Assembly: GCA_030248215.1 (NCBI GenBank)
Contig: JASANG010000870.1
Coordinates: forward strand, 1-64,000
DNA: 64,000 bases
Reading direction: 5' to 3'
From: Enoplolaimus lenunculus
Taxonomy: Eukaryota; Nematoda; Enoplea; Enoplida; Thoracostomopsidae
The notes under the pieces are model-generated. The model was not told where the DNA came from, searched no databases, and saw only the letters and a list, made by a program, of their open reading frames with translations. The position numbers were made by a program, and so were the translations under genes. Shown in pieces: positions 25,201 to 35,524 of this stretch; position 1 is the stretch's first letter, and the number at the start of each line of letters is the position of its first letter.

Positions 25201-26384
25201 GCGATGTGGTAATAAATGTAAATTTGTTTACATTGGGATTTAATAGTATTGCAGTAATAGCTGCGAAGGATTTCATAAGCGTCAAGTTATAAGACAGGAG
25301 CATTGAAAAGATATCGGCTTAGGAACGAGTATAACTGTTTTGCCAGATTTTTGTGCAATTTTATTAGTATTAGCTGATTAAGTTTGTCACGGTATAATAG
25401 AAATATTGTAATTGTTGGCACACAGTGGCTGGTTCCCTTATTGCTGGACGCAGTGGTGTTTTTCCTGCCTCAGTGAAACTTCTGACGACAACGCAAATGT
25501 GTTTGAAATTGATATTTATGCCAGCAGTTTTAGAACTTCGGAAATGAGCATATGCAGCCGTCGTCTGTTGATAGCAATGGCGGATCTGACCTATCGTGGG
25601 AAGCTGTTGATAAACGTGATGGTAAGTTATGACTTGCAATAAGATTTGTACTAATAATTGACTGCGATAAAATGTTAAGCGATGTTTTTATTTTGTTTTA
25701 ATTAAAAATGATGTTTTAGTATTTGCTGTGTAGTTTTAGGCAATCCTACGCTTTGGATTCCTGATCATATAGCGACAAAGTGTATGGGGTGTGATCGTAA
25801 CTTTTGGATGGTGACGCGAAGGCATCATTGCAGGTATATCGTTTCTTTGCTGTTTGGCTGTAGGCTTTAAAAGTATATAGTAATTTTGGACTAAAAACAT
25901 ACTCTAGAGTATTGCTTACTATTATGTTGATCAGTGTATTCTTAGCGGTTTAGCTGTAAATGCTTTGTGGAATTTGGAGGTCTTTTCCTCTATATTTCAA
26001 GGAGAATTTGGCAGGCGGTTCAGTTGAGAAATTTGTAGCTGTATCTGGGCTATCGCGATGTCACTTCGAAAAATGACGTCGTGAATGCACTGGAATATTG
26101 CATTTTTCGCGTAACTGTTGTCAATGTTATTGTGAACGGCGCGTGCACGACGCTGATATTTCATTGATTTTAACTTTTTAAATAATTGTTCATAGTTTTC
26201 TCTAGTATCTCTTTTTGACGGTTTCAGAAGTTGTGGCAAAGTATTTTGTGGCAGATGTTCGAACTTTCAAATTCCAGTACCCAGTGAACAAATTTACGAA
26301 CCGGTTCGTGTCTGCTCTGCTTGCTATCAAAAACTGGAACTTGAAACCTATCTGCAGCGCGGAGCCGCTAAAATTCAAGCGTAA
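13238..26384 (+). CDS. Myotubularin-related phosphoinositide 3-phosphatase with FYVE finger (MTMR3/MTMR4 type), 17 exons
   Basis: Exons: 13238-13338, 13643-14084, 14407-14501, 14919-15259, 15391-15493, 15794-15907, 17435-17916, 18499-18639, 19356-19470, 19822-19915, 20265-20366, 21050-21229, 22439-24577, 24896-25192, 25534-25621, 25740-25833, 26228-26384; phases agree throughout, about 1694 residues. Domains: PH-GRAM (about 140-260; [20 protein letters not shown]), interrupted before and after by Ser/Thr/Ala-rich inserts; catalytic domain (about 325-790) with P-loop HCTDGWDRT (Cys684 to Arg690), so it should be active on PI3P and PI(3,5)P2; the [23 protein letters not shown] junction typical of MTMR3/4; a single 2.1-kb exon coding a disordered linker; a short helix ([13 protein letters not shown]); FYVE (1617-1670) with [24 protein letters not shown] and VCSAC. 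The Met start (MRDEHQ) is the first good ATG; upstream exons are possible. Exon 14 start is uncertain (24814 is an alternative acceptor). Exon 8 ends at a GC donor (GCAAGT). Expected to act on endosomal/autophagic membranes. Confidence 0.93.
16476..16870. repeat. Tandem ATATGCAAATTAG/TCGCACCCAAAA repeat, 2-3 units
   Basis: Unit of about 150 bp: AATATGCAAATTAGTTATTA, then ATTATCGGTTTTGG, GTTTGTAA, CTCGCACCCAAAA. Clear at 16476-16580 and 16623-16735, with a shorter third unit to 16830. The edge GCGAGGTTAACACCCCAGGA (about 16853-16872) reappears in reverse at 62887-62990 in the dehydrogenase gene, so this is a dispersed element. ATGCAAAT is an octamer motif, here probably by chance. Confidence 0.6.
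16925..17040. repeat. ACGG run followed by TTCGCTC palindromic tail
   Basis: GGACGGACAGACGGACGGAC followed by inverted GCTTCGCGAAACTCTGAGC and GCTTCGCTCGGAGTTTTGCT. This reads as one end of a dispersed element with a short hairpin. No coding potential. Confidence 0.4.
17157..17199. repeat. (AAT)n microsatellite
   Basis: About 43 bp of AAT/ATA triplets with one interruption, in MTMR intron 6. Confidence 0.9.
18769..19191. mobile_element. Family D hAT-like MITE with perfect 8-bp target-site duplication
   Basis: Starts CAGGGTGCAAAGCGGAA and ends TTACACCCTA. The flanks are CTGAATAA on the left (18761-18768) and CTGAATAA on the right (19192-19199). An exact 8-bp duplication is diagnostic of hAT-type transposition. 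Inside are many ATACCGGAAT/CGGAATCGGAAT words near both ends and an AT-rich core. Non-autonomous, and inserted in MTMR intron 8 just after the GC donor. Confidence 0.8.
20460..20680 (-). mobile_element. tRNA-derived SINE in MTMR intron 11
   Basis: On the minus strand: a leader with GATATGCTTGTC and GTCGACAAATCGTCGAC, then GGCTACGTGGTGCAGTGGTA (A box), AGTTCGAAGCC (B box) and the tail TCCAGCTACGTAGTTGTTTA. The best-preserved copy of this SINE family in the window. Confidence 0.7.
21428..21756. mobile_element. MITE family F (CAAGAGT / AAGAGTGTGCAAC ends)
   Basis: About 330 bp in MTMR intron 12. Double terminal motifs: CAAGAGT then AAGAGTGTGCAACTTCC on the left; GTTGCACACTCTT then CCACTCTTG on the right. 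Internal runs of C/G (poly-C at about 21636) sit in symmetrical positions. A second copy is at 33976-34298 and a partial one at 60800-61000. Confidence 0.7.
21888..22371. mobile_element. TIR element with GCCGAT and TCTCGG words (family H)
   Basis: Left end TAGGGATGTGCCGATACC, right end GACCGCCCATTCCTG. These match the two ends of the clearer element at 27220-27955. The left half carries GCCGATTCT words and the right half GGTCTCGG words, so it may be a composite of two related elements. Confidence 0.5.
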
Positions 26385-27219
26385 CGTTGTTTGGTTAATA
26401 GCTGAATAACAGTGCAATTATCGTACGCTGCATTCATTTATGGTTGTCAATTTAACCAGTTAACGTCGTTGCGCATTGCGCAACCTTTATGAACCATTTC
26501 TTTACTCGGGCCCACTTTATTAAAAAACCTCATAAAATCCTAGAGATTACTAGAAAACGTTTCTACATTCAGCTTAGTTCGTGTATGTCATTTGTACAAT
26601 TGTTGTGAAATTTTATCGTGAAAACTCATCCAAGAAAACAGATACAGTACATTAATATAAGCATGTCGTTTTAATGTTGTAAAATTAGCTCATGGGATTC
26701 AAAAAATTTACTGGAACGGCTACAACCGATCAACTGGTGATAAACAACAATTTTAGTTAGCTTTTCAGTTATTTTGTTGCTCTCAACGATAACTGGCGTT
26801 GGAGACGGCCCAGTTGTTAACTGATAAATTAATACTCCTAAACATCCTGAATACTGGAATTAATTTTGCAGTTGTATTTTCAATCACTTTTTGGCACAAG
26901 AACACAAATAGGTGTTCAGTGCAAGACACGAGTGTATTGTTGTCGATGCATTTTGTTTTTACGTCTACGCTGAACCCGTTGGCTTGGGTTGGTTGATGAC
27001 TGCGTACCCTATGTACTCACGGTGCGACCGGATTACCGAATGCGGATAGTGAATTTTTTACTGTAAACGGGTATTAACCGGATAAGAATCTACACGTTGC
27101 ACTATTTGACGTATTTGAATCATGCAAAAATATATGTTTACTGAATTAGAATTACTTGTTATCTTGAATTTTTCATTTATACTTCAACGTGTCAAAACTT
27201 GAACTTCTTGACTTGCCAG
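26385..27219. other. 3' flank of the myotubularin gene; no gene seen
   Basis: Presumably the MTMR 3' UTR at its start, although no clear AATAAA follows the stop. AT-rich sequence without convincing exons. A possible eroded GGATTACCGAA/AACCGGAT fragment lies near 27030-27080. Confidence 0.45.
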
Positions 27220-27955
27220 CAGGGATGTGCAGTCTCGGTCAAAAGGCGAGAAAGATTCCGAGACCCAACCTAACGAGACTGAGACTTTTAATCTCGGTCT
27301 CGGTCAATTTTTAACCGTTACCGAAAAAAATAAAATTAAAGTTTTAACAAAACTTTCGAATATTTTTTATCTGCTTTGAACTGCCGCTTCATACAATTAA
27401 ACTAATAAATCGCGGCCAAAATTTATTGTTTACTTTATTTTTCAGAACATGCTCGGAACAAATCACACTGTCTCAAAACACCCTCGGTACAATCCCTAAT
27501 TCAGAGCTGTTGTATTGTTTTAGCTCCTAAGCAAACCGAATAGACTGGAAATTTTTTAACATAGCGTGTAGTAATGCGGATGACCCATAATTTTTAAATG
27601 ATGCCTTAAATGTTTTTAAACGCGAAAATGCAACTTTTTGTGCTTTGTCACTATAAAATCAAAGTGTTTTGGGTTTCTTTTCAAAAATAGAGTTTTGGGT
27701 AACTGGAGGGGTCATTCTGTTTCTCAAATAGCTGTATAACCAGGTATCAGTGCTCCACAATCATTCACTGTCTGTGTTGGTTGTCAAAATCCACAAGTAC
27801 TTCCGGGCCAGAGCTGCGATCTAAGGAAAATTTTTGTGGTGGCTTATCGCTTTTTCACTTCTTTGGTTCGGTTTGCAAGCCACCGAGACTGAAAAAAGCG
27901 AGACCCAGACTAGCCGAATCCCGAGACTTGCCGAGACCGAGACCGCCCATACCTG
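27220..27955. mobile_element. TIR element with CTCGGTC-rich ends (family H)
   Basis: Left end CAGGGATGTGCAGTCTCGG. The right end is its inverted counterpart, the reverse complement of CAGGTATGGGCGGTCTCGG. About 735 bp with repeated CGAGACCGAG words next to both ends. The flanks TTGCCAG and TTGCCAA are near-identical, a possible eroded 8-bp duplication. The 92-codon plus-strand ORF here reads through the repeat and is not a gene. Confidence 0.65.
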
Positions 27956-28019
27956 TTTGCCAAAAATGCAATTGCAGCAAGATTATTAAGTCACTCACGA
28001 ATAAAATGCAGTTTTGTGG

Positions 28020-28140
28020 TAGTCGGGATAAACACCGCAAATATTCGATATCCGGCTGATTTATACGGAAATCGGATACGGATATCGGTTTCTTGACGGA
28101 TACGTATTAAACCAGATCCGTATATCCGATTGCACCCTGT
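28020..28140. mobile_element. Family D-like fragment (ATATCCGG words, TTGCACCCTG end)
   Basis: TATCCGGCTG, ATACGGAAATCGGATACGG, GATATCGG and the terminal GATTGCACCCTG form the right-hand end of a family-D element. Its left end is not visible nearby. Confidence 0.4.
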
Positions 28141-29850
28141 ATGTACTGTAGTACTTTGACTATATACTTATTAACATTTTATGATGTATCTTCAGCTAAT
28201 AGCAGAGTGTATTCCGCAAATTATTATTGCGTTCGCAACAGGAATTGGAATTAAAATTTGTTTCTTTCAATTACGGATTCGAGGGTGCAGCCAGCCAAAA
28301 CTATTTTTAAAAATTTCATTCTATTTTCAAAAATTGATACATTGTTTTGGCTGTCTCTTCATGCATCAACAATTTTACGTAAAGTGCCGTTTAAAATGAT
28401 TTTGTCAACAATGGTGCCAATCTCTTTTAATCTAGTAGTGGCATTCTTAGCTGTGTGTAGCACTTAAAGCTCGTGATATGTCCTTAAGGAAGTAATTTTT
28501 GAAAGCTGCGGAACTGATGTTTTTGTGCAGCGGCACAATAAGTTAAATCCGAAAATGTGCGAAATTTTTGAACTGACCATTTAAGAAAATGACCTCTTAC
28601 TAATGTAGATATGCAAGGTTTTGTGGCACTTGTGACAAAATTGTGTAAGTTTGTAAGACTGGTCTAAATATAGTGTCCAGCTTGATTTTGTTTTCGAAAA
28701 CAGATGGTACTTGTTGATTTTTATGACTTTGAATTTTTAGAGTTCAGCTAGATTAGCAACCTAAATTACGTTCTGGTTGCATTCAGTCTTGTGGTTTTTC
28801 AGGGTATTCGCAGTGTATAAAGTTGCGTTTGTTGCGTTTCTTACCAACGAAGCAGATTTTTTTAAATTTAAAACTTCAAAAATTGAAATTGGAGATTATT
28901 GTGTGCTTTTCCTTCTATAGTGAATATTTGTTCTAATTGTTTAGTTTTCAGAGGTCTACTGCTGCTTTCTGCTAGATATATAGATTTGTATTAAGTGTAG
29001 GTTTTGTTGTTAAAATATTGCAAAATTGGCTTCAAACGTTTCTCTCATTGATTGCTGTATTTCCCTATTGTGTAAAGTGCTTGTGCAAGCAGTATACTGT
29101 CAATTATTGCCGATTTTATTTTTGTATGAAGGTTTATCTTGACATCATATCCTTAACACTTACAGATTATCGAGTTGGGTTTCTAAATCATGCTGTATCC
29201 TACCAGATATTCGCTTACGGTAGGAAATGTTAAATTTTGCTTATCGGTTGGAAAATTTGAGATGAAATTATTGTTTCATACAGTAGTACCACAATTGTTT
29301 GATATTGAGTGACTTGTAAGTTCGCACGAAACGATTATAGCAGTAAGTCGTTAGTTCATTCTTCGTGACGTCAAATTTGCCTGTAATCGCTGAAGCGTTT
29401 GTGTGGAGTTCAATCTAGGGCACGATCTTCCATACATATAAAGGTTTACGCTCTGACATTGGTTTCATGAAGGAAATTGCTTCCGTAAGCTTAAAACAGC
29501 CTAAGCATACGCCTTAAACTTGAACGTGGGTGAAAGTGGGCAGGATGAGCCAGTGACACATGTATCGAACCGGTTCGGTACACATATGGAGGCCTGAGGC
29601 ATTTGATTAGGCTTGGGCTCACGCATATGTTTCGCCGTCTAGATTTTATTCGGAACTTCTTCTGTACATATGATGTAAGAGATGAGACCAAGTCAAGTCA
29701 GATGGGAAAATGGTTTGACTCACTCTTTTGTTTCGTTATAGTGATAGTAGTCGCTTACTTTTAGGAGCGTAACCGTTGTTTAACTAATCTTAAGCTTTGG
29801 CAAAGATCTGTCCTAAATCTATTATATTGCAGTTCCGTAAGAATACCGAT
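28141..29850. other. No gene seen
   Basis: T-rich on the plus strand, with several short ORFs lacking good splice signals. One acceptor/donor pair (about 29166-29218, ending TTACG|GTAGGA) could be a chance exon. Nothing recognisable. Confidence 0.4.
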
Positions 29851-31188
29851 GCGGTAGGCCGACTTTTTCCCCGGCCGAATTTTCCTTCCGGCCGAATTTT
29901 CCTTCCGGCCGAATTTTCCTTCCAGCCGATTTTTCCTTCCGGAAACTTCGGCAGGCTGAATTTCCCCACATGAAATTTAATGGATGCTGCTATACAGCGA
30001 GCTATTTTCGGATATTTTGTGATGCGTGTTATCCATAGTAAATACAAAGTGTTTCCAGGATGTGGGACGCGGACCCCACTCATCGTGCATCCCAGCACCG
30101 CGCACCGCAACCATCGCCAAGCGGAGCGGTTTTAAATTGTACGATTTGGTCACAATTTCATACTGATTCTCGTTGCGATGGTTAATGTAACTTGCGTGAT
30201 CATACTTAGTGCAGCCACCAAGTGCTATTGGGTCGAACCGTAACCATCTTTTTCACCATTAGGAGCATTTTTTGAAGAAAATGCATAGATCGTGGTTGAC
30301 AAATAGCAAGCAGTTGCAAATATTTCTTGTTCTGTTGCCCAGGTCTCGGGATCATCCATATTGGCACTGTTTAAGTATGTTGTAATATCTTGATCGGTAA
30401 AGTCCTCTAAACGCTTCCAGTCACCAATCTCTTTGTAACCAGATTCCACATCAGTAAATACGATAGCTAATACAACAAAAAAACAAGCACCATCACCTTT
30501 AATCTGAACAATTTCTTGGGATCGCCCAATGATGTTGCTGTTTTTTGGCTGGCGTCGCACTTTAATTTTCATGGTCATCATAGCCGCCGCGTCCTTTTGC
30601 CACGAATAATTGATAGGACAGAATATGCTATGATTTTGCGGCTCTACAATCTGTTCAGTTGTTATTTGGTCACCTAGCTCAACACTATGTTTGACGTCAT
30701 CTGTAAGTGAGTGAGTCGAATTTGACTCTGGCGGAGTCGAATTTTGACAGAATTTGTGTAGTCCGGAAAAGCCTATTTCGGAGAGAATCAATTTGACTCA
30801 CTATTTTTTGCAGTGCACATTATTCTGTAATCGTTCAATTGCAAAGCCTTATCCTAAGCCTATCCATAAATTGAGGAAGTGTGTACAAGCCCTGAAATTT
30901 TTTGTTTCCCTAAATGTCTAAGTTTTACGTTTACAGGCCTAGAGTTTAGTCTTTGAGTCATCGGGGAAATGAAAATTTCGCCTGACGCAAATGTCGTGAG
31001 GAACAGTTATCATGTCAGAAGTCGAACGGCAGCGCGATAAAGGTACACATGCATTCGATACTTAGTATGCCTAACATTCATCACAAAACATCTGAATGTA
31101 GCACTCTCTATTGCAGCATCTATTAAATTTCATGAGGGAAAATTCGACCAGCCGAATTTTCCTGGGGTAAAATTAGGCCTGCCACACC
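29851..31188. mobile_element. TIR element with about 150-bp inverted ends, carrying an OTU ORF
   Basis: Left end GCGGTAGGCCGACTTTTTCC; right end is the inverted GGTGTGGCAGGCCTAATTTT. Similarity continues inward through GCCGAATTTTCC and CATGAAATTTAATGGATGCT to TTTTGTGATG, about 150-180 bp on each side. The left arm also has a 17-bp direct repeat (TTCCGGCCGAATTTTCC, about 4 times). Between the arms lies a minus-strand OTU-domain ORF, and at 30690-30816 the end of a family-B MITE. The superfamily is not determined. Total length about 1.34 kb, so it is probably a deletion derivative of a larger element. Confidence 0.65.
30225..30791 (-). pseudogene. OTU-domain cysteine protease remnant inside a TIR element
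   Basis: The ORF of 188 codons contains an OTU signature: a GDGACFF catalytic-Cys motif (about residue 100), a W-x-E-EI-x-ATA-CYLSTTIYAF second block and a TYL-x8-ETWA segment. The first 40 or so residues are family-B MITE sequence read as protein and are not part of the domain. OTU proteases are found as passengers in several classes of animal mobile element. The copy looks broken (about one break) and has no transposase or polymerase beside it, so I treat it as a fossil. Confidence 0.6.
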
Positions 31189-34100
31189 GCACGCCTCTAA
31201 AAATAACTTGTGTCGCGATAATCAAATATATCTGTTCTATATCACTTGCTTGTTTCTGTGTTGTAATTTTGTGCTTTTTGGATTAGTACAACTTTGATCC
31301 AGTCGAAAATATATGCGTATTTATATTTGCGTACGTTTGTTATAGATAAAGCAATGTTTAGATTTTGTGCACAACTACAATGTTGTTTGGGTTCGTCTAT
31401 CGTTTATGATGTATTGTATATTTAAAACAGTTTAACTAACGATTTATTGTTTCTGTCTGTTTTCTGTCTTTTATTCGGAATGCACCATATGGTTTATTCA
31501 AAGATGTATAACGAAACAGTAAAATGACTCTTATGGTAGATTTATTACGAGCGATTAGGATGATTTAATTGGAAAAGAAATTGAAGTGCGGTGCGCAATC
31601 GTTGTTTGTATACGTTTCCACGGCAAGTGCCTACCTCAGGATTAGTTTGAGATGTAAGTACCTAGGTAGTTAGGACTGAAGGTAATCGACTAACTATTAA
31701 TACCGAATTTAAATTCGCAGCGATTCAAAAAGAAATCCGTGATGTTATTTGATAACAGTTTCTGACTCTGCACGATTAGCAGTATAAATCTCACCAAGTC
31801 CCACAGCCTGTAGGGTAACTGGAAAGTTTTAGCCGAAATTAGTTTTGCATAAACTCACAACAGTAAAACATTTGTGCTAAATAATCTGAACCTGGCAGAT
31901 GAGCTATCATAAGCATTTTGTATACGAAACCCGCAGATTCGAGTCAGTTTTGTTACTCTCAGGGTATATTAGAGATGTGTTCACAAATGCCAAGATCACT
32001 TTCGCGCAAAAACGAAGCTACTGTTACTTACAAAATTTAAGAATGGGACAAAGTTTCCGACTCAACTTTATATGGTTCTGGAGTCATTTACGCACTACTA
32101 TTAGGGATAATTGGCATTTATGGACTCTAATTAGGGTTTAGGGTGTCTATCCGCCAACGGACTCCTATTGATTGGGACTCAAAATGGGGACGCCATCTCA
32201 TTCAGATAACTACAATGCTTAATGCTGGCGATGTCGTTTTAGACGAAAAATTTGCTCGGAACGTTTCGTTATAACTAAAAAATTTTGGTTTCAAATCCTA
32301 GTATTATATGATATTCTACAGGACTATTTTGACTTGTCTCAAGTATGCAAACAGCATGTGGAATACATAAAATTAATGTGTCCCATACGTGCTGGTAGCA
32401 TATAGCTGCAGATTTTCTGATCTATTAAGAAATAGGTTTAGCAGACAAAAAAATCTGGGATAGTTTAATATAGTCTTAAGCTTTTTCTAAATCAGATATC
32501 TGTTTGCATGAAAGATAGATATCTGTTTACAAGTTCTGTTACAGAAATACTGAAAGCTCTGTTATAGAAATACTGAAAATTCTGTTATTTGTATGCCTTG
32601 AGATAGTTGAAGTTCTTCAAAAATAGGACAGTTTTTCAATGAATTTGCTAAAATTGTTTGATATATAAGTACATAAAACTCATCATCATCGCAAGTCTAA
32701 AACATTTTTTCATGTTTTCGCTATTTCTCTATAAAATTTTACTCCGAAGGGAGAATATTGCACCCAACCCCAGTTAACATAACAACTCTATTAGTACTTT
32801 TACAGTGGTCCTGGCATATGATCCGTCACTTGAACGAGAAGTAATATTGATTGCTCCAATAAAAACTATAAAACCTGCGCTCCTGTTGCACGGACGTTCG
32901 TCGTTAAAAGTTAAAACCTCACAATCATTATAAATATAATGGCTCATGTATGGAACATGGCCGGAACAGTAGTATACGCATATTCCTAAGCCCATTAAGC
33001 CTAAGCGTAAGGATGAGCATATTCTTAAACCTAAGCTTAAAGCAAACAAGTTAGTCTAAAGCTTAAACTGACTCTATTACAGCCCCGACGGAAAACGATC
33101 CGGCCCTGTTCTATACGTGGACCAAAAAATAATAATCAAAAAGCATGCATCATTCCATGTTCCTTCCAAGCCTTCGCAAATATCAGTAATTCTGTGTATT
33201 TCAAAATGTCAAAAATCAGTCATTTTATCAAATAAAAGTTCTTGAAACCTCAACTTACAAATATTTAGTCTCTTCAAGTGAATATTATTCGTAAAAATAA
33301 AACCTTTAAACTTTTGCAATCGAACATCTGTTTTCCGGTTCCGTTCTAAACAGGTCACTACCTGTTTCCGTTCCCGCTTTTTATTATCCGCTTATACGAC
33401 CCTGGTCATAGGTTATTTGTGATTTACAAACAGAGCTTAGAGAGGTGTTTCCTAAAAATACATTTGTTCAAAATATAATGTTTAGTTGAATGATCATTTG
33501 AGCGGAATTCCGGCATAATTTTCGAATATTAAGATTAGGTGGTTTAAAAATCATTACGTACACTAATCGTGCTGTCTGAGTTTCGTGCGCAATATCTATT
33601 TTAAAGCACCGTTGCAGTTTAGTATACCTACTATATAAAACTTTAAAATCATGATGTGTGTATCTAGAAAGGTATTTTTGAATGTCTGGATATTTTGTTG
33701 TGTGATTTGTTATAAAAAGATTTTGACCTTATCTCAAGTCTGCAGAAATTTTTTCGATTTGTCCGCCAAAGTATACAACTACACCAAAGCCTTGCCTAAG
33801 CCTAATAAAAAATTAGCCTAAAGCTTAAGCTTACTTTAGTGCAGTCCCGTAGAAAAAGATTCCGCCCATGATCTTTAAATACATGGTCCGACTTCGAAAA
33901 TAATGTTTTATTTTTAATGTAGACTCAGGGCTCTGAATATTGAAGCTGTTATTCCCAAGTTCAGAATGCTTGATATTAGCAAGAGTGGATGATGCATACT
34001 AGCAAGAGTGTGCAACTGGGTAAATTCTGTGTAGAAATGAATGTACCCGGCACGCGTGGTGTTGTTGGCCTACCCCTCTCCCTCAATTTAGAGGGGGGTA

Positions 34101-35183
34101 CAACGTATACGAATCATGCCATTTTATGTATACGGCAACAAATTTCTCCGCTTATAATTAAATTGAGGTTTGTTGCAAGTGACAGCGACCCCCTCTAAAC
34201 AAAGGGGTCAGCCAAAAACGCAAACGCCCGGTGGTACATTTTGTACCATGCGGAAGCCAGGGAGTTGCACACTCTTGTATCATGCACTCTTGATAATATT
34301 AACACATTTGAAAAATGTTGTCAAAAATATGTTTTAACTTCATGTTTGAAAAATCTCGACAATTAAAAGTTTGCTTCAAAACTACAATCAATCTCCCGAA
34401 AGGGCAAGAACATCCCCCGAGGAAGGCATTAGGGTCTGTGCCCCTTCCAAATTTAGCTGGTTCCTCCCAAATAGACTCGGTCTAAAAGTAAAAAATATTG
34501 AATTGCAATTGCTATACTTTTCTGCAGGCGCCAATGCGAAAGGATGCAACTTTTCTAAATATATTCACGAAATAATTTCACCACCAAAATTGCCAGAGTC
34601 TTCGTCAAAAATGCTGCCGGAGCCGAAGGCAGAAAATTTCGAAAACGAATGTTTATATTTTGCGAGTGAACATCTGAACATTTAAGCTTGCATGCAGGGC
34701 CAAATTTCTTCAGCTTTGTTCAGCTTAGTCTGATTCTAATCAGACTGCAACACAAATAGCTCGCGAACCCTATATATGCCAATATATCATTAATCCGTAA
34801 GCAGATTTGGAGCAGGATATGGACGCAGGTCAACGAGTTGACGAAATTGGCATATACATAAAATTATTATTGCCTTCAAGATTTGCAATTGCTAGCTCAG
34901 ATTATTGGACCAACATAGTCACTAGACTTAGAGAAATGATTGTAAGCCTAGCCCTTGGCAAAAAACGTTTAAAATTTTTTACTGTAAATCGCAGGTATTC
35001 AATTTGCATTTGAACTCATATGACTAATGATTTGTGGAATCAAAATGTTTTTTGATTTTTTCACCAAAGATCTTCACACAGACTTTAATCGTAGTCAAGG
35101 TTTTCCGCATTTACTGGCGGTGTGTCCGTATCGCAGTCAATATTTCGCAGGGACCTTTTATCGAGTGGAATGTAAATATTTAG
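31012..35183 (+). CDS. Weak candidate gene of three exons, unrecognised
   Basis: Candidate exons: 31012-31042 (ATG, MSEVERQRDK, donor GTACAC), 34805-34941 (after GTAAGCAG, donor GTAAGC) and 35070-35183 (after TTTTTCACCAAAG, to TAG). The phases fit (1, then 0). The middle exon is the convincing part: open in only one frame, 45 codons, protein-like (DLEQDMDAGQRVDEIGIYIK then ASSDYWTNIVTRLREMI). The first exon lies inside the OTU element's right side. The last is open in two frames, the other reading SQGFPHLLAVCPYRSQYF, so the joins may be wrong. No family recognised. Confidence 0.25.
32030..32165. repeat. Dispersed repeat K (TTAGGGTTTAGGG-containing)
   Basis: ACAAAGTTTCCGACTCAACT, ATTAGGGATAATTGGCATTT and CTAATTAGGGTTTAGGG. 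The same block is present in reverse at about 47265-47405, so it is a dispersed element and not a telomere relic. Confidence 0.55.
32940..33125. mobile_element. MITE family A
   Basis: Left CATGTATGGAACATGGCCGG, right CCGGCCCTGTTCTATACGTG (inverted). The core has CATATTCCTAAGCC, GCCTAAGCG and CTTAAACTGACTC. About 185 bp, non-coding. Confidence 0.65.
33770..33895. mobile_element. MITE family A, truncated on the left
   Basis: Begins in the core (CCTTGCCTAAGCCTAA), continues with AAAAATTAGCCTAAAGC, and ends GATTCCGCCCATGATCTTTA. The left TIR is missing. Confidence 0.6.
33976..34298. mobile_element. MITE family F
   Basis: Same architecture as 21428-21756: GCAAGAGTGGATGATGC and AAGAGTGTGCAACTGGG on the left; GTTGCACACTCTTG and ATGCACTCTTG on the right; internal GAGGGGGG and CCCCCTCT arms. 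About 320 bp, non-coding. Confidence 0.7.
34400..34640. repeat. Dispersed repeat I, forward copy
   Basis: Contains TGCCCCTTCCAAATTTAGCT, GACTCGGTCTAAAAGTA and ACTTTTCTGCAGGCGCC. The block at 51430-51640 is its inverted, diverged counterpart. The 104-codon ORF here is repeat-derived. Confidence 0.55.
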
Positions 35184-35524
35184 TTTAATGTTTAGCTATC
35201 ACAGCCATAACCAATATCATGATTGAACCCCATGAGACTTACTTAGTGTTGCTGAACTTTTGATAAAGTTAAGATAAGCAACTGTGTGGGGCCCTCGAAG
35301 AAGTTTTAAAATTAAATTTAGATCCATATCGCTGTATAAAATATACTAATCAACTTGATTGCAATATTTGCAGCCGACTCAATATCAATAGAGCAAGTTA
35401 TTTAGAAATATAAAAATCTAGTATATATTATTATTTGCTTATGTATTTCAAACCTGCTGGAACAGTGCCCAAAATACGTTGGAATTATATTGATTCCTTT
35501 TACTTGCCTATCTTTTAATATTTA

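Noticed and set aside
27781-28059. ORF of 92 codons with an Arg/Pro-rich stretch
   Set aside because: It reads the CTCGG-rich right end of a TIR element and then a family-D fragment.
32100-32150. Interstitial TTAGGG telomere remnant
   Set aside because: Only about two units, and the whole block recurs in reverse at 47.3 kb as part of a dispersed repeat.
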